Part shown: positions 51,972 through 63,065 of the stretch, piece after piece
How positions within the stretch are numbered: position 1 is the first letter of the stretch
How the letters are laid out: every line of letters starts with the position of its first letter
Assembly (NCBI RefSeq): GCF_011174775.1
Contig: NZ_JAANHS010000006.1
Span: 186,001-250,000 of the forward strand
Reading direction: 5' to 3'
Length of the DNA: 64,000 nt
From: Rhodobacter calidifons
GTDB lineage: Bacteria; Pseudomonadota; Alphaproteobacteria; Rhodobacterales; Rhodobacteraceae
The notes under the pieces: model-generated
The model's input: the letters and a program-made list of their open reading frames with translations, nothing else
Database searches by the model: none
What the model was told of the DNA's origin: nothing
Position numbers and translations under genes: made by a program

Positions 51972-52099
51972 GCCCGCAGCGGCCCTGCACGGGTGGCGGC
52001 GGTGTTGCACCGCGTCGTCACCTGCCCGGCCGCTGGTGCCCGAAGCCTCCGCAACTCTTGCGAGAGATCGGGGCCTCGCCTAAACCGGAAGCGATCGTC

Positions 52100-53698
52100 A
52101 TGCGGGGACGGTTGCCGTCGTGCGGGCAGGACGTGGCGCAGCAGACCGGGAGGGCAGCTTCAGCGATGCAGGATGCGTCCCCCGGACCGGGCGGGACGGA
52201 CCTCGGCACATCCGGGGCGGGCTTGCGGTCCCTGGCGGAAGAGCTGCGGTCCGACTGCGAGGCGCTTTTCCTGCAACTGCGCGCGGCGACCGAGGAGGAA
52301 GCCCTGCCGTTGCGGCGTGAACTGGCCCGGGCCCATGCCGCGCTGGATGTGACGCTGGAGCGCATGGCGGCGCTGCCCTGGGACGGTGATCCGTGGCGCA
52401 GCGGGCTGGACGAGGCGGAGCGGTGTCTTGCCGAAATGACCCGGGCGGGCATCGTGGAGCTTGGACCCCTGACCGAGGCGCGGGCGGCGCTTGCGGCCGG
52501 GGATGCAGAGCGGGCAGAGGCGGTTCTGGCCGGGATTGCCGCGGCGACCTCGGGCCCCGCCGGGTTTGCGGCAAAGCTGGCCCATGCCCGTGGTCTTCTG
52601 GCCGAACTGGCGCTGCTCTGGCCCCTGGCGGCCGAGCAATATGCCCTGGCCGCGCGGCTGGACCCCGACCTGCGCCACCTGGGAAAGGCGCGGGCGGCCG
52701 CCTGCCGCACGGGCGACCTGACCGCAGCCTTCCGCTTCGGCAAGGGGATGCTGGTCCTGGCCGAGACCGAGGGCTCGGCGGCGGACCAGGCCCTGGCGAT
52801 GGCCGACCACGCCCTGACGCTGGAGGCGCAGGACCGCCTGGCCGAGGCCGAGGGCTTCCTGCGCAAGGCCGTGGTGGGCGGGCGTCGGGCCGAGGGCGTG
52901 CGAGGCGCCGACCACGCCCGCCATCTGGCGCAACTGGCGCGCGTGCTGGAGGCCCAGGACCGGCTGCCCGAGGCCGAGGCGGCCCTGCGCAAGGCGCTGG
53001 AGGTCACCCGGACCGCACCGGGCGAGGCGCATCCGGACTATTGCGCGCGGCTGAACGCGCTGGCCGGCCTGTTGCGGGCGCAGGATCGCGACTCCGAGGC
53101 CGAGCCGCTGCATCTGCGGGCGCTGGACCTTGCGCAGCGTCTGCCGGGCGGAAGGCATCCTGTCGCCATCGCCTGCCTCACCGGGCTGGCCGAATTGCGT
53201 GAGGGGCAGGGCCGGCTGGACGAGGCCGAGGCGCTGTATCGCCGCGCGCTGCATCTGGATCAGGATCTGGCCGGCCGGACGCATCCCGACTTCGCCGGCC
53301 GGATCTGCGCCCTGGCCGAGGTGGTGCGTGCCGCGCGGCGTCTGCCCGAGGCGGAAAGGCTGTTCCGCCTGGCGCTGGAGGTCGACCGCGCCACCATCGG
53401 AGCGACGCATCGCGACTATGGCGTGGGGCTGAACAACCTGGCCGGCGTGGTCGAGGCGCAGGGCCGCCCGGAGGAAGCCGAGACGCTTTATGCCCAGGCG
53501 CTGGCCATCCTGCGCGAGACGCTGGGCGACCTGCACCCGGCGACGCAGAAGGTGGTGCGCAACTTCCGCGCCCTGATCCTTTCGGCTCTGCCCGGCTCGG
53601 TCCATCGGCCAGGGCTCGAGTCGCTGTGGGCAACGGCCCAGGCGACGGCCCCCGGACTGTCCCTGCGCCAGGGATTGGAGCCGAGACGCGTCGATTGA
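52100..53698 (+). CDS. Tetratricopeptide (kinesin-light-chain type) repeat protein
   Basis: The 532-residue protein has an N-terminal helical region without repeats (about residues 35-180) and then at least seven TPR-type units of about 42 residues (about 240-500), each like LARVLEAQDRLPEAEAALRK. TPR arrays bind other proteins; no enzyme domain is seen. It has no signal peptide or helix long enough to be a membrane anchor, so it is probably cytoplasmic. ATG 52100 has GGAAG eight bases upstream; ATG 52166 with GGGAGG upstream is a good alternative start. It lies between the nuclease-like gene and murD, and its function is unknown. Confidence 0.78.
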   Translation: MRGRLPSCGQDVAQQTGRAASAMQDASPGPGGTDLGTSGAGLRSLAEELRSDCEALFLQLRAATEEEALPLRRELARAHAALDVTLERMAALPWDGDPWRSGLDEAERCLAEMTRAGIVELGPLTEARAALAAGDAERAEAVLAGIAAATSGPAGFAAKLAHARGLLAELALLWPLAAEQYALAARLDPDLRHLGKARAAACRTGDLTAAFRFGKGMLVLAETEGSAADQALAMADHALTLEAQDRLAEAEGFLRKAVVGGRRAEGVRGADHARHLAQLARVLEAQDRLPEAEAALRKALEVTRTAPGEAHPDYCARLNALAGLLRAQDRDSEAEPLHLRALDLAQRLPGGRHPVAIACLTGLAELREGQGRLDEAEALYRRALHLDQDLAGRTHPDFAGRICALAEVVRAARRLPEAERLFRLALEVDRATIGATHRDYGVGLNNLAGVVEAQGRPEEAETLYAQALAILRETLGDLHPATQKVVRNFRALILSALPGSVHRPGLESLWATAQATAPGLSLRQGLEPRRVD

Positions 53699-53764
53699 CG
53701 CGCGGCCCCCCTTTCCCTTGCGCCTGCCCTGACCTATCCCTGTGGCAGCGCAAGGGGGGAAAGC

Positions 53765-55165
53765 ATGATCCCGGTCAAGGGTTACAAGGGCGAGCGGGTG
53801 GCGGTGCTGGGTCTGGGCCGGTCGGGGCTGGCGACGGCCGCCGCGCTGCGGGCCGGGGGGGCGGAGCCGCTGCTCTGGGACGACAGCCCCGAGGCGCGCG
53901 CGAAGGCCGAGGCGGAGGGCTTCACCCTGACCGACCTGACCCGCCACGCGAGCCTGGAGGGGGTGGCCTGTCTGGTGACCTCTCCGGGCATCCCGCATCT
54001 TTATCCCGCGGCCCATCCGATCATCGCCCGCGCGCTGGAACTTGGCGTGCCGGTTGACAACGACATCGGGCTGTTCTTCCAGAGTGCCGCCGGAACCGAG
54101 TGGGACGAGATGGAGACCCCGCCGAAGATCGTGGCGGTCACGGGATCGAACGGCAAATCCACGACGACGGCGCTGATCCACCATATCCTCCGTGCGGCCG
54201 GAAAGCCCGTGCAGATGGCCGGGAACATCGGCAAGGGGGTCCTGTCGATCGACCCGCCCGGCGAGGGCGAGGTGGTGGTGCTGGAACTGTCCTCCTACCA
54301 GACCGAACTTGCGCGTGCGCTGACGCCGGATGTGGCGGTGTTCACCAACCTGTCGCCGGATCACCTGGACCGGCACGGGGGCATGGGCGGTTATTTCGCC
54401 GCCAAGGCGCGGCTGTTCACCATGGGCGGGCCGGACCGGGCGGTGATCGGCGTGGATGAGGTCGAGGGGCGGTATCTGGCGGGCGCTCTGGCGCAGGGGG
54501 CGCAGGACGACCGGGTGATCCGGGTCTCGTCAGGGACGAAGCTGGAGGGCTTCGGCTGGTCTGTCTTTGCGCGCAAGGGGTTTCTGGCCGAGTGGCGCAA
54601 GGGGCGGCAGGTGGCGTCGATCGACCTGCGCGAGGTGAAGGGCCTGCCGGGCGCGCACAACCACCAGAACGCCTGTGCGGCCTATGCGGCCTGCCGGGCG
54701 CTGGGCCTGGCGCCGAAGCTGATCGAGGGGGCGCTGCATTCCTTCGCGGGCCTGCCGCATCGCAGCCAGCTGGTGGGTGAGCGGGCCGGGGTGCGCTTCG
54801 TGAACGACAGCAAGGCGACGAATGTGGATTCGGCGGCCAAGGCCTTGCAGGCCTTTCCGCGCATCCGCTGGATCGCCGGGGGCCATGGGAAAGAGGGCGG
54901 GATCGCCAGTCTGAAGCCGCTTCTGGGCTCGGTGGTGAAAGCCTATTTCATCGGCCATTCAGCGCGGGATTTCGCCTTGCAGGTGGGCGAGACGCCGCAT
55001 GAGATCTGCGAGACGATGGAGCGCGCCGTGGCGCGTGCGGCCGAGGAAGCCCAGGCGGGCGAGGTCGTGCTGCTGGCCCCGGCCGCGGCGAGTTTCGACC
55101 AATATCCGAATTTCGAGAAGCGCGGCGAGGATTTCACTGCGCGGGTGAAGGCGCTGATCGGCTGA
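53765..55165 (+). CDS. murD: UDP-MurNAc-L-alanine:D-glutamate ligase
   Basis: The 466-residue Mur ligase adds D-glutamate to UDP-MurNAc-L-Ala. It begins with a Rossmann motif [20 protein letters not shown], has the ATP loop [16 protein letters not shown] near residue 125, and SSYQTELA and [15 protein letters not shown] segments typical of MurD. It is the last cell-wall gene in the window; ftsW, murG and murC, which commonly follow murD, are not here. Confidence 0.97.
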   Translation: MIPVKGYKGERVAVLGLGRSGLATAAALRAGGAEPLLWDDSPEARAKAEAEGFTLTDLTRHASLEGVACLVTSPGIPHLYPAAHPIIARALELGVPVDNDIGLFFQSAAGTEWDEMETPPKIVAVTGSNGKSTTTALIHHILRAAGKPVQMAGNIGKGVLSIDPPGEGEVVVLELSSYQTELARALTPDVAVFTNLSPDHLDRHGGMGGYFAAKARLFTMGGPDRAVIGVDEVEGRYLAGALAQGAQDDRVIRVSSGTKLEGFGWSVFARKGFLAEWRKGRQVASIDLREVKGLPGAHNHQNACAAYAACRALGLAPKLIEGALHSFAGLPHRSQLVGERAGVRFVNDSKATNVDSAAKALQAFPRIRWIAGGHGKEGGIASLKPLLGSVVKAYFIGHSARDFALQVGETPHEICETMERAVARAAEEAQAGEVVLLAPAAASFDQYPNFEKRGEDFTARVKALIG

Positions 55166-55190
55166 CAGCTGCGCGGGTTCGGGCGGTTTT

Positions 55191-55405
55191 CAAATCGAGC
55201 GCTGACGCGCAAGGCTTTTGTCTCGTCGTCGGGACTTCGCCCTCCTCCTCGGGGGCGCTCCGCGCGGGAGTATTTTTGACATGGGCAAATGCGCTTGCTC
55301 ACGTCACAAATACTCTGGGGGTTTGGGGGTGAAACCCCCATCGCCGAGGAGGAGGCGAAGGCCGACGACGAGAGGAGAGGTCTTCGCGCGTCAGCGCTCA
55401 ATCTG
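55191..55405. repeat. 215-bp nested inverted-repeat element between murD and thuB
   Basis: Outer arms of about 60 bases (55191-55252 and 55344-55405) are complementary with a few mismatches; the ends GAGCGCTGACGCGC (55197-55210) and GCGCGTCAGCGCTC (55386-55399) match perfectly, and TCTCGTCGTCGG recurs inside. Between them lie a 20-bp imperfect hairpin (AGTATTTTTGACATGGGCAA at 55270-55289) and a GGGGGTTT/AAACCCCC hairpin. It lies between convergent genes and holds no gene. Confidence 0.8.
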
Positions 55406-55426
55406 CCTCCCGGCGTCGGGGTCCGG

Positions 55427-56485
55427 TCACACGGCCTGCAGTTTGCCGCCTTCCACCGCCGAGGCTTCGGCCTTGTCCAGCAGCACCTGCAGCGCCGCAC
55501 CGCGGGCGAAATCGGGGTCTTGCGGACCCTCGCCCCGGATTGCGGCGATGAAGCGCTGATAGACGGTGGGCACGGGCGGGCAGTCGATGTCGTGCCAGAG
55601 ACCTACCTTCATTGCTTCGGCCCCGAGGCAGGCGCGCAGATGGCTTTCGGCCTTCTCGAACCGCACCTCCAGCCCGCCGGTCAGACCGTAAAGCCGCAGC
55701 CGCAGGTCGTTCAGGTGGCCGCTGGCGAACCGGGTCGCGGCGACGGTGCCAAGCGCGCCATTGGCCAGCCGCAGTTGCATCGTTGCGCTGTCGTTGGCGT
55801 CAAGGACATATTCGCCGATCTGCCCGCCCGGCGCCTTGTCGAAGGTTTGCAAGAGGCAGGAAATCTGCGTGGCGTCCATGCCCGCGATGAAGGTCGCGAA
55901 GTCGAGGATGTGGATGCCCACATCGCCCAGGACGCCTTTTGATCCGTGCCTGGTGGACAGCCGCCAGAGCCATTGCGGCTCCTTGTCCCAATGGCCCCAG
56001 GCGGGCTGGGTGAGCCAGCTTTGCAGGTAGGAGGCCTCGAAATGCCGGATCTCGCCGATGGCGCCCTCGCGCACCATCCTTGCCGCCTGTTGCAGGGCGG
56101 GGACGTTGCGGTAGGTGAGGTTGACCATGTTCACCACGCCCGCCTTCGCCGCGGCTTCGGCCATTTCCTGCGCATCGGCGGCGTTGGTCGCCAGCGGCTT
56201 TTCGCACAGCACATGTTTCCCCGCCGCAAGGAAGGGCAGGGTGGTCGCGTGATGCGCCGCATCGGGGGTGACGTTGGTCACCGCGTCGAACTCACCCCAG
56301 GCGATGGCGTCCTGGACGGAGGCGAAACCGTGCGGGATGTGGTGGGTTTGCTGGAAGGCGGCCAGTTGTTCAGGACGCGTGTCGATCCCGGCGACAAGGG
56401 TGACGCCGGGGATCGCGGCGAATTGTTCGGCATGGTTCTTTGCCATGCCGCCGGTGCCGAGGATCAGGAGGCGGACGGGTTGCAT
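55427..56485 (-). CDS. thuB: Gfo/Idh/MocA-family oxidoreductase, ThuB type
   Basis: The 352-residue NAD(P)-dependent protein starts with the dinucleotide fold RLLILGTGGMAKNHAEQFAA and has the family EKP motif in VLCEKPLATN near residue 95, with a C-terminal substrate domain. In Sinorhizobium thuA and thuB are cotranscribed with a trehalose-type ABC transporter and help convert trehalose through 3-keto derivatives. Gene order here is the same. The start overlaps the thuA stop by one base, so they are coupled. Confidence 0.85.
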   Translation of the reverse strand: MQPVRLLILGTGGMAKNHAEQFAAIPGVTLVAGIDTRPEQLAAFQQTHHIPHGFASVQDAIAWGEFDAVTNVTPDAAHHATTLPFLAAGKHVLCEKPLATNAADAQEMAEAAAKAGVVNMVNLTYRNVPALQQAARMVREGAIGEIRHFEASYLQSWLTQPAWGHWDKEPQWLWRLSTRHGSKGVLGDVGIHILDFATFIAGMDATQISCLLQTFDKAPGGQIGEYVLDANDSATMQLRLANGALGTVAATRFASGHLNDLRLRLYGLTGGLEVRFEKAESHLRACLGAEAMKVGLWHDIDCPPVPTVYQRFIAAIRGEGPQDPDFARGAALQVLLDKAEASAVEGGKLQAV

Positions 56486-57270
56486 CAGCGATACCCCGCC
56501 TCGCCGTCATGGTGCAGCCGCGGGCCGCGTTCTTCCAGAGGCTCCAGCGTCTTGCCGATGGGCCGGTTCGGGGCGTCGGTGGGGTTGGCCAGCCGTCCTT
56601 CCGGGTTGTAGGCCCAACGGACGCCGTTCGCGATCACCTTCTGCACCATCGGCTGGTGATAGGTCGGATAGGTTTCGTGCCCCGGGCGGAAGTAGAAGAT
56701 GTTGCCCGCCCCGCGCCGGTAGGTCAGGCCCGAACGGAACACCTCACCGCCCTGGAACCAGCTGACGAACACCGTCTCCAGCGGTTCGGGTACGCCGAAG
56801 GGTTCGCCATACATTTCCTCGTATTCGATCTCGAAATGGTCGGGGATCCCCCGGGCGATGGGGTGCTGGCGACTGGTGACCCAGAGGCGTTCGCGTTCGC
56901 CGGCCTCGCGCCAGGACAGGTTGCACGGTGCGCCCATAAGCCGCTTGAAGGGCTTGGAGAAATGCGCGGAATGCAGGAAGATCATGCCCATGCCGGACCA
57001 GACGGCCTCGGCCACGCGTTCGACCACTTCGTCCTTGACCTCGCCGTGGGCGGCATGGCCCCACCAGATCAGCACGTCGGTTTCGGCAAGTTTCGCGGCG
57101 GTCAGGCCATGCTCGGGGTCCTGCAAGGTGACGGTCGTGGCGGCGATCCCGTCTTCCCTGTTCAGGAATTCGGCGATCGTGCCGTGCATGGTCCTGGGAT
57201 AGACCTCGGCCACCACCTTGTTCTTCTGTTCATGGACGTTCTCGCCCCACACGGTGACGCGGATGGTCAT
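56485..57270 (-). CDS. thuA: ThuA-domain trehalose utilisation protein
   Basis: The 261-residue protein begins [20 protein letters not shown] and has the ThuA family segments [35 protein letters not shown] and [19 protein letters not shown], with a glutamine-amidotransferase-like flavodoxin fold. It acts with ThuB on the imported disaccharide; the exact reaction is unresolved. A strong AAGGAGA precedes the ATG, 59 bases after thuK. Confidence 0.9.
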   Translation of the reverse strand: MTIRVTVWGENVHEQKNKVVAEVYPRTMHGTIAEFLNREDGIAATTVTLQDPEHGLTAAKLAETDVLIWWGHAAHGEVKDEVVERVAEAVWSGMGMIFLHSAHFSKPFKRLMGAPCNLSWREAGERERLWVTSRQHPIARGIPDHFEIEYEEMYGEPFGVPEPLETVFVSWFQGGEVFRSGLTYRRGAGNIFYFRPGHETYPTYHQPMVQKVIANGVRWAYNPEGRLANPTDAPNRPIGKTLEPLEERGPRLHHDGEAGYR

Positions 57271-57329
57271 GGGTAGTCTCCTTGGAATGGATGCGCGCCC
57301 GGAAGGGGCCGGGGCGCGCAGGGTATGGG

Positions 57330-58331
57330 TCAGCGGACGGGCCTGCCGTCGGCGTCGAAGCGGTAGAGGTGATCGGCACGCGGGGCGATGGAGACCCTGG
57401 AGCCGACCGCGATGTCGGCCTTGCCGGGGCGGCGGACGATGATGGGCTCGTCGCTGCCGATCTCGACAAAGAGGAAGTGGTCGGAGCCAAGGTCCTCGAC
57501 ATGCAGCACCTCGCCCGACCAGGGGCCGTTCGGCACAACGTCGATATGTTCGGACCGGACGCCCAGTGTGGTGCAGCCCTCGGCCTCGGCGAATTTCCCG
57601 GTCAGGAAGTTCATCTTCGGGCTGCCGATGAAGCCCGCGACGAAGAGCGAGTTCGGGTTTTCGTACAGCTCTGCCGGGGTGCCTGCCTGTTCCAGCCGCC
57701 CGTCGCGCAGGACGGCGATGCGGTCGGCCAAGGTCATCGCCTCGACCTGGTCGTGGGTCACATAGATCATCGTGACGTTGGACATGGAGTGGTGGAGTTT
57801 CGCGATTTCCAGCCGGGTCTGCACCCGCAGGGCGGCGTCGAGGTTCGACAGCGGCTCGTCGAACAGGAACACCCTCGGGTCGCGGACGATGGCCCGGCCG
57901 ATGGCCACGCGCTGGCGCTGGCCACCGGACAGCTGCTTTGGTAGGCGGTCGAGGAGGTGGTCGATCTGGAGGAGCTTGGCGGCGCTTTCGACCCGCTTCC
58001 TGATCTCGGCGTCGCTCGTCCTGTCCAGCTTCATCCCGAAGGCCATGTTGTCATAGACCTTCATGTGCGGATAAAGCGCGTAGCTTTGGAACACCATGGC
58101 GATCCCGCGTTTCGACGGGATCAGGTTGTTCACCCTTTCGCCGTCGAACAGCATGTCGCCGGTGGTGATCTCCTCCAGCCCCGAGATCAGACGCAGCAGC
58201 GTGGACTTGCCGCAGCCCGAAGGCCCGACGAAGACCATGAATTCGCCCTTCTCGATGGTCAGGTCGATGCCCTTGATGACCTGGACGGCGCCATAGGACT
58301 TGGTGACGTTCTTCAGTTCGATCTTTGCCAT
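57330..58331 (-). CDS. thuK: ABC transporter ATPase of a carbohydrate importer (ThuK/UgpC/MsmK type)
   Basis: The 333-residue ATPase has Walker [15 protein letters not shown] near residue 35, signature [14 protein letters not shown] near 135, Walker [14 protein letters not shown] near 155 and a C-terminal regulatory domain of the MalK type (about 240-333). It powers sugar import by the two permeases encoded upstream. MalK-like ATPases are often shared among transporters, but the tight operon points to this one. Confidence 0.93.
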   Translation of the reverse strand: MAKIELKNVTKSYGAVQVIKGIDLTIEKGEFMVFVGPSGCGKSTLLRLISGLEEITTGDMLFDGERVNNLIPSKRGIAMVFQSYALYPHMKVYDNMAFGMKLDRTSDAEIRKRVESAAKLLQIDHLLDRLPKQLSGGQRQRVAIGRAIVRDPRVFLFDEPLSNLDAALRVQTRLEIAKLHHSMSNVTMIYVTHDQVEAMTLADRIAVLRDGRLEQAGTPAELYENPNSLFVAGFIGSPKMNFLTGKFAEAEGCTTLGVRSEHIDVVPNGPWSGEVLHVEDLGSDHFLFVEIGSDEPIIVRRPGKADIAVGSRVSIAPRADHLYRFDADGRPVR

Positions 58332-58335
58332 GATG

Positions 58336-59165
<830 letters not shown>

Positions 59166-59169
<4 letters not shown>

Positions 59170-60116
59170 CTCTGGCCCTCCCCGGAAAGATCGACCTTGC
59201 CCAGCCAGATGTAGAGGCTGACGAAGACGGCGATGATGGCGAAGAGCAGCGTCGATTGCGCCGCGCCATAGGCGAACTTGTCGAAGTCGATCATGTTCTC
59301 GCGGCTGATGACCGACATGGTCTTGGTGGCGGCCGAATTGGGCGTCAGCACATAGACCAGGTCGAAGATGCGCAGGGCGTCGAGCATCCGGAAGATGATC
59401 GCAACGGCCAGCGCGGGGCGGATCAGCGGCAGGGTGATCCTGAAGAACACCTTGACCGGGTTGATGCCGTCCAGTTTCGCGGCCTCGTAGATGTCGCGCG
59501 GCACCATCTGGAGACCGGCAAGGATCAGCAGCGCCATGAAGGGCGTGGTCTTCCAGATGTCGACCATCAGCACGGCATACATCGCGGTGTCGGTCGAGGC
59601 GGTCCATGCGATCTTCTGGCTGATGAGCCCGAGGTTCAGCAGGATGTCATTGATGATCCCGAACTGGTCATTCAGCATCCAGGCCCACATCTTGGCCGAC
59701 ACGATGGTCGGGATCGCCCAGGGGATCAGGATGGCGGCGCGCACCAGGCCGCGGCCCTTGAACTCGGCGTTCAGGACCAGGGCGACGATGAGGCCCAGCA
59801 CGGTTTCAAAGAACACCGAGACGACAGCAAAGCGCACCGTGTTCCAGACCGCATTCCACCAGGCCGGATCGACCAGCGTCCCGCGGTAGATGACGCGCCC
59901 CGACTCCAGCACGCGGATCGACAGGTAGTTGTCGAAGCCGATGAACTCGCCGCCGTAAAGGTCGGACAGAAGCGTGTTGGTCAGCGAAAACCAGATCGTG
60001 CGCAACAGCGGCCAGGCGGCCACGAAGAACAGCGCAGCCAGCATGGGCGCCAGGAACCAGAAGGCCGCGCGTTGCCGTTGCTGCGAGAGGCTGAGCCCCC
60101 CGTCATTGCTTGCCAT
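59166..60116 (-). CDS. thuF: Carbohydrate ABC permease, first subunit (ThuF type)
   Basis: The 316-residue protein has about six helices and the MalF-like coupling motif YEAAKLDGINPVKVFFRITL near residue 212. It begins MASNDGGLSLSQQRQRAAFW. It follows thuE after 107 bases that contain a GC hairpin, and overlaps thuG by four bases. Confidence 0.92.
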
Positions 60117-60164
60117 GATACCCTCCCCTTGTCCGGGTCCCCCCTCGGGCCCGGTTGGATGTGA

Positions 60165-60195
60165 CGGGCGGCCCCTGTCTGCCAGAAGCCGCCCG
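60165..60195 (-). terminator. Hairpin between thuE and thuF
   Basis: CGGGCGGC (60165-60172) pairs with GCCGCCCG (60188-60195) over 8 bp. A stem in this place after a binding-protein gene typically stabilises the upstream mRNA and lowers expression of the permease genes. Confidence 0.5.
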
Positions 60196-60223
60196 CCATG
60201 GGGTCAGTCAGGTCCGGGAGGAC

Positions 60224-61501
<1,278 letters not shown>

Positions 61502-61563
61502 TGGTTTTCCTCCCTGGAGCCGCCGAGATGGCCGGCCTTCTTCGCTGCAAAACGCCCGGCAAC

Positions 61564-61610
61564 TTCCGAAACGTTTCGGAAAACATAGTGTCCAAAGCGC
61601 TTTCAGTCAA
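61564..61610 (-). promoter_or_regulatory. Promoter and double LacI-type operator of the thu operon
   Basis: On the minus strand TTGACT (61605-61610) and TATGTT (61582-61587) are separated by exactly 17 bases. The palindrome AAAGCGCTTT (61594-61603) sits in the spacer, and the perfect 18-base palindrome TTCCGAAACGTTTCGGAA (61564-61581) starts right after the -10 box, over the transcription start. Both fit LacI-family operators, so ThuR can block polymerase directly. Confidence 0.8.
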
Positions 61611-61635
61611 CGATTCGCTGTGCTCTGGAAGGGTG

Positions 61636-62658
61636 CTATGCTGGGGCCACGGAATTGCGCTCGATGAAACTGTAGCTGCCGATGCGTTGCAGGCTGGCGA
61701 GCGGCTTGCCGGCGATGGCGCCGGCAAGGCAATCGGCCAGGGGCTCCCAGCTGTCGCGCAGAGGGGCCCTGGTCACGGTCAGGGCCGGAAAGAAGGCCGA
61801 GGCGCGCAGGGCCGGCAGTTCATCGTCATGCGCCACGACCGAGACATCGCCGGGCACCGAAAGCCCAAGCGCGGCGAGCGCCTGATAGGCGCCGCGGGCA
61901 AGGCGCACATTGCCGCAGACGATGGCCGTGGGGCGCGGCGCGGCGCCCGTGAACAGCCGGATGGTGCCGGTCAGGCCCTGCGCCTCGTCCATGTCGCCGT
62001 TGAGGTGCAACTCGGGGATGTGGGGCACCCCGGCGGTCCTGAGCGCGCGGACGAAACCCGCCTCGCGCCGGGTGACGTAGCTGCGCCCGGCGACCCCGTT
62101 CAGGAAAGCGATCCGCCGATGGCCGCGCGCCAGAAGATATGCGGCTAGATCATGGGCAAGCTGTTCATTTTCAATGTCGAAATAGGGGTAATCGATGGTT
62201 TCTCCGCTGCGTCCATGCACCACGAAGGCAACGCCGGCACGGCGCAGGAAGTCGATCCTGGGGTCGCGGTCCAGCGGGTCGATCAGGACGAAGCCGTCCA
62301 GCAGGGCGGTGCCGATCAGCTTCTGGTAGACCGGCAGCGGGGATTCCTGTTCCGCCATGATGTGCAGCACGAACTGCATGCCCCTGCCGGAGAACTGCGC
62401 CGACAGGCCCGCGACCACCTCGATGAAGATGCCGTCCTGACCGATGTTGCGGTGCTGCGGCACCACGAGGCCGACAATGCCCGACCGGCCCGAGACCAGT
62501 TTGCGGGCCGAGACATTCGGGTGGTAATTCATCGCCCGCGCCGTCGCCTTGACGCGCAGGCGCGTCTCCTCGCTGACGTCGGAATGGTCATTCAGCGCCC
62601 GGCTGACCTGGGTGATCGACAGATCCAGGCTGCGGGCAATGTCCTTCAGCGTTGCCAT
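61636..62658 (-). CDS. thuR: LacI-family repressor of the thu operon (ThuR type)
   Basis: The 340-residue protein begins with a helix-turn-helix MATLKDIARSLDLSITQVSR and the hinge NYHPNVSARKLVSGRSGIVG, followed by a periplasmic-binding-protein-like effector domain. Position directly upstream of thuE matches thuR in Sinorhizobium. ATG 62658 is the natural start; an extension to 62679 is not needed. A copy of the CCGAAA...TTTCGG operator at 62696 suggests it represses itself as well as thuE. Confidence 0.93.
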   Translation of the reverse strand: MATLKDIARSLDLSITQVSRALNDHSDVSEETRLRVKATARAMNYHPNVSARKLVSGRSGIVGLVVPQHRNIGQDGIFIEVVAGLSAQFSGRGMQFVLHIMAEQESPLPVYQKLIGTALLDGFVLIDPLDRDPRIDFLRRAGVAFVVHGRSGETIDYPYFDIENEQLAHDLAAYLLARGHRRIAFLNGVAGRSYVTRREAGFVRALRTAGVPHIPELHLNGDMDEAQGLTGTIRLFTGAAPRPTAIVCGNVRLARGAYQALAALGLSVPGDVSVVAHDDELPALRASAFFPALTVTRAPLRDSWEPLADCLAGAIAGKPLASLQRIGSYSFIERNSVAPA

Positions 62659-62695
62659 GGTCCGTGCCTTGTTCCTCAAACCCCTTTGGCTGTCA

Positions 62696-62711
62696 TCCGA
62701 AACATTTCGGA
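62696..62711 (-). promoter_or_regulatory. LacI-type operator in front of thuR
   Basis: TCCGAAACATTTCGGA has the same half-sites (TCCGAAA/TTTCGGA) as the thuE operator at 61564, differing only at the two central bases. It lies 38 bases before the thuR start. Confidence 0.7.
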
Positions 62712-63065
62712 AGCGAAATGCAACGGTTTTCGTGCGGTGCGACGGCCTACGGTGCCGCGGCGAAGGCGGCGGGACGCAGGATGGAGCCGGTCAGCCGGGG
62801 CGTCCTTGCACGGCGGAGCTGACGTCGGTGCTGCCGGAAGAAGCAGAGGCTCCGGCAGCGATCCTCTCCCGGTTGAGCGGGTGCAAAGCGCCGTTGACAG
62901 CCCCACCCGAAGCGGGAGTAAGCTTCCGCTGCCCGGGCCGCTGCCTGCTTCTGTCAAGGTCCTGTTACATGGGCATTGCAAGGAGAGGTCAGCGCGCCCG
63001 CGTGAACGATAAAGATCCGGGGACAGACCGCGCCTTTGGACCATAGCAACCTGGGAGACCCAACC
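62712..63065 (+). other. Divergent gene-free region with candidate promoter
   Basis: This 354-base region separates thuR from the binding-protein gene on the other strand and holds no gene that I can support. TTGACA (62894-62899) with TAAGCT (62919-62924) may be a sigma-70 promoter, although the 19-base spacing is long. Confidence 0.35.
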
